Assembly: GCA_014529385.2 (NCBI GenBank)
Contig: CM043971.1
Location: 31,637,209-31,701,208 of the forward strand
From: Adiantum capillus-veneris
Lineage: Eukaryota > Streptophyta > Polypodiopsida > Polypodiales > Pteridaceae
Reading direction: 5' to 3'
Length of the DNA stretch: 64,000 nt
Part shown: positions 43,527 to 53,359 of the stretch, in pieces
Layout: every line of letters starts with the position of its first letter
Numbering within the stretch: position 1 is the stretch's first letter
Notes under the pieces: model-generated
The model's database searches: none
What the model saw: only the letters and a program-made list of their open reading frames with translations
What the model was told of the DNA's origin: nothing
Made by a program: the position numbers and the translations under genes

Positions 43527-43876
43527 AGCTAGTTTGGGTACCAAAGAAAGAACAATTTGTTCCACCTAGCTCAGGAATAGGGAAATCAAATGAAGCTTCT
43601 TGCTCTTCATGTAGTTCTTATACGCAAATAGAAGCTTCGACACAACCTCCACCTACCACTGTACATATCCATACAAGCACGAAAGAGTTTGCACCTCCCG
43701 GGGTAAGTTCACCACCTACAACAATGTTGCAAATAAAATCATGGGAGAGTACCTTACCACCCTCGCAACTAGATGAAACGCATAGGGCGGTCGAAAACTA
43801 TTGGTTAAAACCTCCACCCATAACAACTTGGAACAATTGGTTTCAAAAGGTGACGACCTCATTCCAAAATGTATGA
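43403..43876 (+). pseudogene. Element B pol tail displaced by the frameshift
   Basis: This 157-residue frame is the continuation of the post-protease tail, homologous to C 27129-26674. It contains LVWVPKKEQFVPP, a Ser/Cys-rich SCSSCSSY, Pro/Thr-rich spacers and ends near ITTWNNWFQKVTTSF. I do not recognise a domain. Read with the preceding segment, it has four W-[VI]-P-K motifs. Confidence 0.7.
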
Positions 43877-44147
43877 TCTACCCAAGGAAGGGGGGAGTGT
43901 TTGCTAACATCAATCATTCACTCGCTCCCCTCTCAACCTTCCTCCCTGACCTCTCAATTCCAATCTTAGGGAATGTATATATATAGTCTTATACTCACAA
44001 AAAACAAAAATAGTAAAGAGCAAGAGCGACTAGCAACAAGAGAGCACCCTATCAGATCTTACATATAAGTCCAAATTCACCGTGTCAATTCAAGCAACAC
44101 ACAAAAATAACTCTTATGTTTTAAAGGCCTAACCAAATCTATCTGTA

Positions 44148-44579
44148 TTGTCAGAAATGGCTACTTCACCAGAGGCATGCACTTCTATTTTTTATGAAAG
44201 GTACCCTTTGTCTTTTCCTCAAGTGTTCTACGTATGCTACCCTATACTTTCTTGCGAATGGGATTTGATAGAGAGCCTTGCATGTGAGAGAAATTTTGAG
44301 GAGTTAGAATGGCTGATACGTCTATGGCTAACTAGTGATCCCTACCCAGTAGCGAATGTGTCTCCAGTGGCACATGCTTATTCTTTTGCACAAGATGAGT
44401 ATCCACGCATCGCGAGGTTCTTGATTAGCATGCTTGCACAAGAGGATGATGAAGAGGAACTAATAGAGACCGAGGAAGACTATGGCCTCACGGACAATGA
44501 TTTTATTTATCTAGATGATGAGGATAGAGGCCTAGCCTTAGGGTGGCCACCCGGTTTATATAATATCCTCTTTCCTTGA
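44148..44579 (+). CDS. Accessory ORF of element B, unknown function
   Basis: The intact 143-codon frame is separate from pol, after about 270 bp of non-coding sequence. It is homologous to the C ORF at 25944-26402. The N-terminal two thirds are rich in aromatic residues (CEWDL, ACERNFEELEWLIRL). An acidic stretch follows (EDDEEELIETEEDYG). The last block, YLDDEDRGLALG then PPGLYNILFP, is almost unchanged between the copies. No transmembrane helix, signal peptide or zinc motif is visible. The position after pol is where env-like ORFs lie in Athila, but the content does not fit an envelope. Possible roles (silencing suppressor, chaperone, nuclear targeting) are guesses. It could be translated from a subgenomic or spliced RNA; an ATG at 44157 gives the common MATS-like start. 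Confidence 0.72.
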   Translation: MSEMATSPEACTSIFYERYPLSFPQVFYVCYPILSCEWDLIESLACERNFEELEWLIRLWLTSDPYPVANVSPVAHAYSFAQDEYPRIARFLISMLAQEDDEEELIETEEDYGLTDNDFIYLDDEDRGLALGWPPGLYNILFP

Positions 44580-45791
44580 TTCTAAAAAGGGTGACAAATA
44601 GGTAGTTTAGGGGTCTAGATTGTGTTTTGAGTTTGTTTTTTAGGAGTTTTAATTTTTCACACTGACATGCCTCCTAGAGGTATAGTGCCTGTTTTTGGAT
44701 ATGTTAGGTAGGACTTATATGGATCTCCATCCACATGGCTGAGGACATCTGCTTCAACGAAATGAGCCACTCCATACCTCCAGGTGTACTACTTTCCATG
44801 ATTCATGTTGGTGGATATGTGTAATTGCTAATAATGATTTTTCATGCTTTGTTTGAGTGCAATAGTTATGATTGTTATCTGCCATTATAGATGTATAAAT
44901 TTGTCTTTGCTTAAGTTGATTGAACTCCAATCTAATCTTATGGATGAGCCTGGAGATTAGGAGACCGTGACTTTAGGTTAACTCATTTACTTGACCACTA
45001 GGCTTAGCTAATAAAATTATCCGAGTATTTGAGACCTTAGGAATGTTTTAGGCAGAGAAAGGCTTGCTCACTTAAACAACAAAAAACACTAGTGCGAATA
45101 CCAAGGAAATGGAAGCAAAAAAAAAAAACATTAGTGCCACAAATGAAAAATCTTACGCTGGAAGAGAAATCCCGGCTTGAATTGGTACTTCACTCACATG
45201 TATTGTCTATGGTACTAGAGCCCTAGAGGTTCCCAGTGTGGGCGCTTTTCCTTGAGAAGCAAAAAACCCCGGACATACAAAATAAGCACACACGTCACAT
45301 GATTGTGACCCAAAGTAAAAAAGTATTAAAAAAAAAGAAAATAAAAATAAAAATTAAAAGACTTCCATTGAGCTTACAGTTAACATTTCAAGCTTTTGTT
45401 TGCAGTTGTGAGAGCGAGTTGGCTAATCAAAGCTGAAAAGCATAATTAGGGAATCTTGCATTTAGATAATCTTCTTAGCTTAGCTAGTACTAGAGTAGTT
45501 GTTTTAACCTTAGTCATAGCTAACTAATTGATAGACTCACCCATAAGCTCAAAACTCTTGATTAATTAATTTACTCAAAGTGCAATTTATTTGTCCTTAA
45601 TGGCAGTCTAACATTTCATAAATCTTGCATTTACTCATTTCCACATGTACTTTACATTCCCCTAATGATTTATGGCAATATAATTCTGCTTGCTAAAACA
45701 GTGACTTTGCCTTGCAGATTCAAATCTAGATGCTCTACAACATGGACATACCAAGCTTCAACTCAATAGCTTCCGAGGACGGAATCTACAT
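44580..45791 (+). other. Element B 3' non-coding region
   Basis: About 1.2 kb has no convincing coding frame. The block 45165-45270 is strongly conserved with C. The rest is more diverged and AT-rich. Confidence 0.75.
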
Positions 45792-45806
45792 CAGGAAGGG
45801 GGGCAA
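45792..45806 (+). other. Polypurine tract of element B
   Basis: CAGGAAGGGGGGCAA directly precedes the 3' LTR. Element C has the same tract before its LTR. Confidence 0.9.
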
Positions 45807-46366
45807 TGTTAACCCTCGTGGCTCACGGACACCCTATCACCTACGACGGACACCGTAACCGTATTATTTATTTAAGTAGAGTCAGGCACCGGGCTTGTCG
45901 GTCCAATAGGGAAAGGTAGAGTGATCGCCGATGAGAGGCGCACTCTAACACGAACATGCTAGGGTTAGTTGGCTAAGCATGGGCGCCCAAGTGTGAATGG
46001 GGTGAGCTCACATAAAAGCCAATTAAACCTAAAATTGAGTCATTCTCTCATTGTGCAATAGAAGCTACTCTTGCTGCATCTCCACCTTCTCCTTCACCAT
46101 CTCCTTGTGTGTGTGCGTGAGAGAGAGAGAGAGAGTGTGAGAGTGTGTGTGCGATCGAGCGTTGCGGCGGCACGACGGCGGCGAGGCGGTTGAGCGCGGC
46201 GTAGCGGCGTCTCCCTCTTCTTCGCGGCGCGGGAATCCTTCATTCGCAACTACGCAGGAAGGTGAGTGACACACCGTTCTTCCTTGTGAGCTTGTCTGTT
46301 GTATGACTGTGTGCTAGGAGCCTTTGTGGCTCGCACACGGCGCGTAGCAAGTCCCTAGCCTTGACA
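45807..46366 (+). repeat. 3' LTR of element B
   Basis: It is 560 bp and aligns with the 5' LTR end to end without a gap, with about eight substitutions by eye. Confidence 0.97.
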
Positions 46367-46371
46367 CGAAG
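46367..46371. other. Right target-site duplication of element B (CGAAG)
   Basis: It is identical to 32978-32982. Confidence 0.9.
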
Positions 46372-46504
46372 CAATTCACAAAATTGGCAAACTAACATGG
46401 CCAATGAGGAAGTCCAAAACCCATCAAAAACCAGAAATAGTTCATCAGTAGATCCCAACTAACTGACAGAATTAGCCAAGCTAAAAACAATAGAAAAAAG
46501 TGTT

Positions 46505-47613
46505 GGAACATGGATCGCGATCCATGTTCCCCAAACCCTAAAATCATGGAAACTTCTACAGGAGCTACAATATAATAGAGGGTCGGGAACAAACTCCTAT
46601 GACTGGTTTTCAAAAAGCATCCCAACATGGATCGCGGTCCATGTTCCTTTTTGCCAAAATCAGGATAAAAGTGGCTCACTAGCTGGACAATGTACAAATA
46701 GTACGGGTGTTGCAAAATGATCACAAAAAGTGCTCTAAAGATCATCAAACCCACCTAGATTGCTACTTTCAGTTTATAAATGGTCTTTTGGTCAAATTAC
46801 TGCTAAAGTTAGTTGGGAAACTTCACACTCTCCTCAAAGCCTATCAAAAAGCAAATGTAACCTAAGAATGGTGGTAGGATCAAAACTAAGCAAAAGTTTA
46901 CTTGCAGGATTCAGTTTGTCTTCCCAAAAGAATTCAATGTCTGGGGGAATGTGCTAACAAACCAAGAAAAGCTATGAACTATAGACTTAAATCATCAGAA
47001 ATCAAAGCAATGAGAGATCTCAGGCAAAACATGACTCCAAAAATGGTTGCCAGAAACATATTTGGTCAAAGTAAAAACACATTTCCATAAACTAAAAAAT
47101 GGGGCCAACTATGGAAAAACATGTCCACAGTTGAAAAAATTTCACTAGTGTACTAGGAAAACCTATAGGAACAAATGTGCACAAGAACTGTATCAAAATT
47201 CTGTCCAACATGGATCGCGATCCATGTACCTTTTTGCCCAACATAAGTAAAAACCATGCCATCTGATTCAGTATGATCAATAAAGCCAAGCCATGGAGTT
47301 TCAAGCCACTTGAATCCCAAAATCCACTTCAAAAAGCCAAAATCTCTAAATCTGTACATGGTTTTCAAAATTCAGCCCATGTGTCAAACCATTGATCCAA
47401 ATTCCAAAAATTTTGGACCAAGTCATAATCATGATGAACCCTACCAGATGGTATCATTAGATTTCCAAAATATTGCCCAACATGGATCGTGATCCATGTA
47501 CCTTCAGCCCTAAATCCAGAGAAAATTGCTCAGTAGCATCTCCTTATGCCCAGGAGCAACTTCCCAAAGTTAGAATTTTCAAATGCTTCCCAACATGGAT
47601 CGCTATCCATGTT
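46505..47613. repeat. Five palindromes in element P leader
   Basis: Copies lie at 46505-46530, 46624-46645, 47207-47228, 47479-47500 and 47592-47613. The first is a perfect 26-bp palindrome with half-site GGAACATGGATCG. Four of the five are preceded by CCAAC or CAAC, and three are followed by CCTTTTTGC(C) or a close variant. Start spacings are about 117, 583, 272 and 113. Confidence 0.92.
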
Positions 47614-47807
47614 CCTTTTTGCCAAAATCCATCTGTTACATTACAGTCTTGTGCCTATAGTAATCCTAGGTGCACTGGTGAAATTTGGTCAAATTTGGAG
47701 TAGTTTTGACAAAGTTAAGCTCACTTTTTCATTTTATGGTCAAGTTTACACTTTCTGACAAATTTGATCAATGGCTAGAACCTATTTTCACTTGCTAAAA
47801 TTGGCAA

Positions 47808-48606
47808 CAGGATGCCTCGAGGAAAGCACAGAGAGAGTGGAATGTGGCACCCTATGAGATAACTGATATCTCATCAAATGAGAAAGCTCACCTCACCAAA
47901 CAAGTACTTGAAGCAATTTCGGCAAACATCTTCATTGGAAGGTTTCAAGCAACAGACAGAGAACTGTAAAGACCACCATCTTTCCACAGGAAATGTGGAC
48001 TTTGCACCAGAAACCAGACGTGCAAGCAGGGGTCAGGTGCCTACAACTCGACAACTTCTTATGACTGCCTCCTTGGGGAATAGACTTCAGAGCTCATGAC
48101 CTCATAAGTTCAATTCAATACAATGGGGAAGCAACTCTGACAGACAAGGATGGGGTAGTCGTCAAGGTAAAAATTATAGCAAAAATTATCAATGAAGACC
48201 TCCACCTGCCACCGCAGGGGGAACGCATAATCTATTGCAAAAAATGAAGGCAATAGACAATGATAAAGCCTTTTTGAAGCAGCGAGGCCACAAGCTGACG
48301 TATCAAGACCTGATCTACTCAAAAAATGAACTGCCATTGCGCCTTATATCACAACATTTCAAGGTGCAGAAGCTGGCTAGATATACTGAACCTTTGTTGC
48401 ATATGGCAGTGGTAATGGCGATGGGCTTGGCTGAAGGCAGGGTGGTCAGTTGCGACTTTGGCAACTATCTTCTTGACACTATTGTGGAAGCAAACCTGAA
48501 GGGCAGTCAAAGAAGTAAAGCTTACATGAACGGGGGACCAATGCTCACACATATAGCCTATCAAGCACCGGGAATGTCGACGATCTACCACATGCCAAAG
48601 CGCTGA
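47808..48606 (+). pseudogene. Element P coding region 1, unrecognised, frameshifted
   Basis: Coding-like sequence starts about 47811 (MPRGKHRESGMWHP) and passes through several frames: ITDISSNEKAHLTKQVLEAI near 47860, ATLTDKDGVVVKVKIIAKI near 48130-48180, then an open frame at 48235-48606 (HKLTYQDLIYS, LPLRLISQHFKVQKLARY, MAVVMAMGLAEGRVVSCDFG). From memory, the helical pattern with a conserved G-R before a C/D-F-G resembles plant retroelement-associated domains annotated as putative plant transposon protein, but this is not established. No catalytic or zinc motif is visible. Confidence 0.5.
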
Positions 48607-48706
48607 TAGATCTAATCCACAGATCCAAAAGAGTTGTAAGACCAGTGGCAGGACCTTCTACAAGGCCAAACCCAGTATTCAAACAGACAAAGCAAGTGCA
48701 CCGCTA

Positions 48707-49117
48707 ATGGATTCTGACAGCGAGAAGACCGAGTTAGATGCTCCGAGTAGCCAGGAAGAGGGGTCCCACCCAAGAGATACTCCTTTTGAGTACCAATCTT
48801 TGGAGGAGGAGCAGGATAGCCCATACACACTGGGATATGCCCAGTTGAAGAAAAAGGCTGCACATTTGGCAGAAGCTATCCCCATTACTCATGCCAGGAG
48901 GACAATGGAAGAGGCTCAGACATTGAGGGAAAAGCTCCGCCAACAAAAGAAAGATCAGCATCAAACCCAAGAAACAGAAGCGGATGATGAGAAAGAAGAA
49001 GATGAAGCTGAGAATGCTCCGCTGATACGCGAGCAAATAGAGGCTTTGGAAAGGATCAAGCAACAAAAGAGGCAGGAAGATGAAGAAAAACGGGAAATTG
49101 TCAGTGCCATGCGGTAG
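48707..49117 (+). CDS. Element P ORF 2, charged coiled-coil-like
   Basis: This 136-codon frame starts MDSDSEKTELDAPSS. Residues from about 45 on are Lys/Glu/Gln-rich with heptad-like spacing (KKAAHLAEAIPITHARRTM, LREKLRQQKKDQ, EQIEALERIKQQKRQE), suggesting a coiled coil. A TAG ends it at 49117; the same composition continues for about 100 bp in frame (QKMEQRQKEESKKPRINDLE), so the stop may be a mutation. It follows coding region 1 by 100 bp and was probably part of the same polyprotein. Function unknown. Confidence 0.45.
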   Translation: MDSDSEKTELDAPSSQEEGSHPRDTPFEYQSLEEEQDSPYTLGYAQLKKKAAHLAEAIPITHARRTMEEAQTLREKLRQQKKDQHQTQETEADDEKEEDEAENAPLIREQIEALERIKQQKRQEDEEKREIVSAMR

Positions 49118-49253
49118 TGCATTCACAATGAGCTCAAGCAAAAGATGGAGCAGAGGCAGAAAGAAGAATCAAAGAAGCCACGTATCAATGATCTAGAATC
49201 ATCTGACGAATCTAGTAAGAGTAAAAAAGAGAAAAGTCACTCGCAAGGAGAGG

Positions 49254-50113
49254 AGAGGTAGTTGGTGTGCAATCTTTAAGCCTTTCAAAATGCTACTACA
49301 AAGCATAGAGCTATCGAGGGTGCATTGCCAGATACCCTTGTCAATGGCGATATCCATAACCAGCAAGGTGGTGCTTGGTAGCGGTGGTGGCATGTTTTTT
49401 GCATATCAAAATGCCCCTATACACGGTCTAATAATGTTGTCAATGTCTACTTTTGTCGGTTTGATTCCTTCCACAAAAAATCATTCCAAGAAGCTAGAAT
49501 TTTTGCTAGTTTGTTCATTGGTAGAACAAACACTTGGCAGCAATTGCAAAGGGCATTACTTTGTTATATCCACACTTTGTATGATTTGGTAAGAAAGTGT
49601 CTACAAGAGCAGGAGCCATCCAAAACTATTGATGGGTACATTGGAATTTTGATACACATAGAGCATGCAACAGGTTCAAGTATATCAAAAACGACGTTTT
49701 GCTTCGAGAACCAAGAGGTACATCAACAGATGCAGAACATCCATATCTGCTTTGAGATTGCAGTACAAGTTTTCACACATTATTTTACCAGTTCAGTGTT
49801 ATAGTCTTGTTTTGTCATATACTTTCCAGTCAAAGCCTCCTTTTACATTATTTGTTGTCACTTATTGCCATGCAGTCAAAATTTTGTACAAGGTTATAGA
49901 CACTACCACAAATACAAGTGGTAAGACCGTCCTTTGTTGTTTTGGTTGAGTTCTGGTCTGTCTCACACTGATGGTTGTTTGAGGGAAGTACACACACACA
50001 CACCTATGCTATAGTCAAGGGGGGGACTTCTACTCATGGTTTCAGGTGAATGAACTCTACCATGGTCTATCTGTCTCGAGTCCATTGTTAGTGGTTTGGG
50101 CTTGAGGGGGGGT
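49254..50113 (+). other. Element T internal region, unit 3, right part
   Basis: From GAGGTAGTTGGTGTGC on, it follows units 1 and 2 through to the polypurine run at 50104-50112. It contains the GCATATCAAAATGC motif at about 49400. Frames within it (49290-49592, 49511-49949) are shared fragments, not genes. Confidence 0.8.
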
Positions 50114-50279
50114 TGTTAGGTATGCAAGCCCAGGTTTGTCTAGCTGATGGGCACAGTCTCCTATAGCATGTAGGTCTGAGTCCAGTAGTCATGCATGGCA
50201 ATTTTTTCCTTTATATGTAGGGTTAATTTTACAAGCATTTTATCAATCAAATTAGCGTGTTTTTGCTCTCTGGCTTGCA

Positions 50280-50353
<74 letters not shown>

Positions 50354-50423
50354 CTCTGCTTTCCTGCACGTCCATCCATGCCATGGCCCTACTCCGGCAT
50401 TACCTGCCTTAGCTGCCCCAACA
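50114..50423 (+). repeat. Element T LTR 4 (terminal)
   Basis: It begins TGTTAGGTATGCAAGCCC and ends GCTGCCCCAACA, with a CT run of about 33 units at 50284-50350. No PBS follows; instead AGTCC does, so this is the outer 3' LTR. Confidence 0.88.
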
Positions 50424-50428
50424 AGTCC
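50424..50428. other. Right target-site duplication of element T (AGTCC)
   Basis: It matches 14763-14767. Confidence 0.65.
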
Positions 50429-51365
50429 TAGGTCACATAATGAAAATCTAAAGCTTCTAGAGCAACAAGAGCAACCATCACAAGAGCAGAGTTTTTTCTT
50501 CTACATGCCAACGTCTATGGCTACAATTTAATGCCCTAATCCCTTCAATCATGGAAATAAAAAGGCCTCGCATTACTCGCCATCACATTGCAGTGGTTGT
50601 ACTATCATCCGTCCTCAACACCTCAACATTATGGAGCCTCACGATTGTTTGCTGAAGCGTAGTTGATTGATCTCCTGCCGCAAACCATCACATGCGCCTC
50701 TTTATCTCCCTATGATACTGCTTGCTACAGTAGCTTCCTGGGCTACTTGGCATTCTTTTTAACGAAAAAATTGTCCCCACATGACCCTACCCCTCCTTGG
50801 TTTGCTGCTGGAACCATTCTGCGTTGGCGCGGACTGGTTACAGCAGCAAACCAAGAAGGGAACATTTTTTATAAAAACGGCTTTGTCGTCATCATTTTGA
50901 AAATAATTATTTAAGTGCAGTTTGCTGCAATTCTTGAACTGGGGCTTATTGCGCGCACGAGAGAAGGTGCTACTCTCATTTTACAAGTGGCCCTCATTGG
51001 GCGCACAAAGAGAGAGAGAGAGAGAGAGTGCTGAACTTGTTGCAGACCCTCACGCTACCCCTCCTCCTTACTGCCTTGTCCCGCGTTGCCCTGAGCCTAC
51101 CTCGCACGGCACATTTTATCACCCGCCCTCTTGTCACCTCTCGTGTGACACCTTGCCTCGTGTCATTTCAACACCCGCCCTGGTCAGCATTGTGATGTCC
51201 CTCTCATCACCCCCTTCCTCTATCCCACCTCAACACTACCTTGCCAAAATCCTGCTTTGCATTACGATGCCCTCTTGGTCTGTCATGCCTCAATACTATC
51301 CTGCTTCCATCCTTTGCCTACAGCACGCCTTCACTGACATCTCCGTTGGATAAGCCCAACACCCA

Positions 51366-51419
<54 letters not shown>

Positions 51420-51944
51420 CATTTGAGCTTAGGATAGAATTATATACTCTTACTACATCAAAGAGCTTGAGCTTCTGTTATAGTCAGAGCAAGAAGAAGT
51501 GATGGACGACCAGGAACAACACGCTAGGACACTGCAGCTGTGAAAGCAGGGGAGACGAAGGACTACAACCAGCTGAAGGCCACGGAGGCTCACTACAATG
51601 CACAGGGAATGGCTGAAGTTGCAAAGGAGAAGGCAGGGAGATGCAGGCCATGCGATGCAGGTGAAGGTGGGGCAACAACCAATTCTTTCAGCGGCGGACA
51701 GGAGATGCACTGAAGGACATGGTCGAGAACGTCACCACTAACTAAACAACTCAACTTTTAATGTAGCTATTTGGCAAAAGGCTTATGCTAACAAAGTAGT
51801 TGTTTCGAAAAGGAATCCCCTCTGCATTGTAAATTTTTCAGCTTTTCATCGAAATAAATCGGTTCAAGTTTTGCGAGAGAGAAGCTGAGAGAGTTTTCTC
51901 GGCCCCTACATATCGACCACAGCTGTGTGAGAAAGTAAGCTTCC

Positions 51945-51983
<39 letters not shown>

Positions 51984-52131
51984 CACGCCTCCAATTTCCA
52001 GTTACCAAAATGCCCTTCTAATTTGTGGTTATTCCCAAAATACCCTTCAATTTCTCCAAATTTCCCAAAATACCTCCTTGCTTCAAAATTTATCTGGGCT
52101 AAAACAACATTTTTGTCAAACAATGTTTTCC
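50429..52131. other. Flanking stretch with GA microsatellites, no gene seen
   Basis: No conserved coding region was found. GA runs lie at about 51008-51028, 51370-51416 and 51948-51981. The part 51800-51900 has an AATAAA-like signal and may be an old LTR end, but no partner was found. Confidence 0.5.
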
Positions 52132-53314
52132 TGTCATGACCGCCCATGACATTTTATACCCTCGTAAACATCTCTAAAAACAATTTTTTGAAAAATTTTC
52201 CAACTTTTCATAGGAAAATTGGTTCTTCCTTAATCGAAGATGATAAAACTAGGATTGATATGGTATTGTTGTCTCTTAAGATGAAATTGTTCATCTTTTT
52301 CAAACAGGGATGTCTCTACTTGTGATCGCATTAGTAAATAGTTTCGTCTAAAAAATTAAAAAATAACTCTCCCTTGTCATAAATATAAGTATATGCAAAA
52401 ATAAAGACTAACCCATCCCAAATGATACAAGCATATATTATGAATTTTTGAAATTTGAGGGGTAGTTTGGGAATTTTCAACAAATTAGACACGTATTTTA
52501 ATAATTTTCCCTAAAAATTATCATCATGCTCAGTAGATTCTATGTTTTGAGGTTTATGTAAAATCATGCATGCATATCTCCTAATTTGCACTACTAAAAA
52601 TCTCTATTAATGATGAGTCCTTTGTAAGGAATATGTTGAGGTACATGGATCGCAATCCATGTTCCCCTGACAATATTTTTTCCAAATTTAGTACGAGGAC
52701 AATGTCATATGCAGGCTCTGTGAAAAATTTCATCAAATTCTGAGGTTGAGGTACATGGATCGCGATCCATGTTCAACCACATCTGGACTTGATCTCTTAG
52801 GAGTTTGTTGTTGACTATGTCCACAAGCTAAATCTCAAATATTTTTGGGTTTGGACTTGGTTTGATAGGTCAATTAGCCAACACTAGGTTTGCACTGCGG
52901 TTTTTAGTATATCACCTATTTTGCACCCTTTTGACCCCAATTTGTTGGTTTTTTTCCAAAATTGGACTTGGAGTGTATTGCCCCTACTTGATCCTAGTCT
53001 TGACGGTTTTTGTGTTGTTCAACATCCGACCTGCCACATCACCAAGGGGTCTTGCCCACTAGCGCTAGAGCTAGTGGTACCAAGCAAGGTAGGCTAAAGA
53101 TAGTGGCAGTTAGTGCATAAAATAGGGAGGGGATGTCTATAAATAGGCGACAAGTTCATTTTTTGGACACTCTCAAAATTTTGGAAGCCAAAATCTTATT
53201 CAAAGCTCACGAGCTCTCAATCAACAAGCGTGCCTCCATGACCAAGCTCCCTTAGCGAACTCTCGTGGACGTACTTTCTTATCTCTCTCTCCCTATGGCC
53301 ACATAACTTTCTCA

Positions 53315-53359
<45 letters not shown>

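Larger units (their letters stand above)
32983..46366 (+). mobile_element. Element B: complete 13.4-kb Ty3/Gypsy retrotransposon
   Basis: It has two 560-bp LTRs with TGTTAACC...CCTTGACA ends, a tRNA-Asp-type PBS, a polypurine tract and a perfect 5-bp target duplication. Coding order is gag, protease-like domain, RT, RNase H, integrase, second protease-like domain, W-x-P-K tail, then an accessory ORF. By eye the LTRs differ at about eight positions, so the insertion is fairly recent. RT-before-integrase order and the PBS place it in Ty3/Gypsy, probably near Athila/Tat. No chromodomain was seen. Confidence 0.97.
46372..49253 (+). mobile_element. Element P: fragment with palindrome leader and unfamiliar ORFs
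   Basis: Up to 47760 it is an AT-rich leader-like stretch with five palindromes of the H type. After 47800 it has coding-like sequence without gag or pol motifs. The right edge is a sharp switch into element T internal sequence at 49254. Its own LTRs and PBS are not identified; the left part may continue in 32220-32982 across the B insertion. It looks like a non-autonomous retroelement related to H by its leader. Confidence 0.6.
14768..50423 (+). mobile_element. Element T: tandem non-autonomous LTR element, split by nested insertions
   Basis: Four similar LTRs (14768, 16267, 18655, 50114) alternate with related internal regions that lack gag or pol. Each internal region that begins here starts with an initiator-Met PBS, and LTRs 2-4 are preceded by a G-rich polypurine tract. 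The outermost LTRs are flanked by AGTCC. This suggests one insertion of a three-unit tandem, or one insertion later expanded by recombination. The third internal region is split by a block at 19173-49253. The unit of about 1.6 kb is larger than a typical TRIM and smaller than most LARDs. It must rely on another element for its enzymes. Confidence 0.7.

Noticed and set aside
44148-44579. Envelope gene in element B
   Set aside because: The position fits, but there is no signal peptide, transmembrane helix or cysteine pattern.
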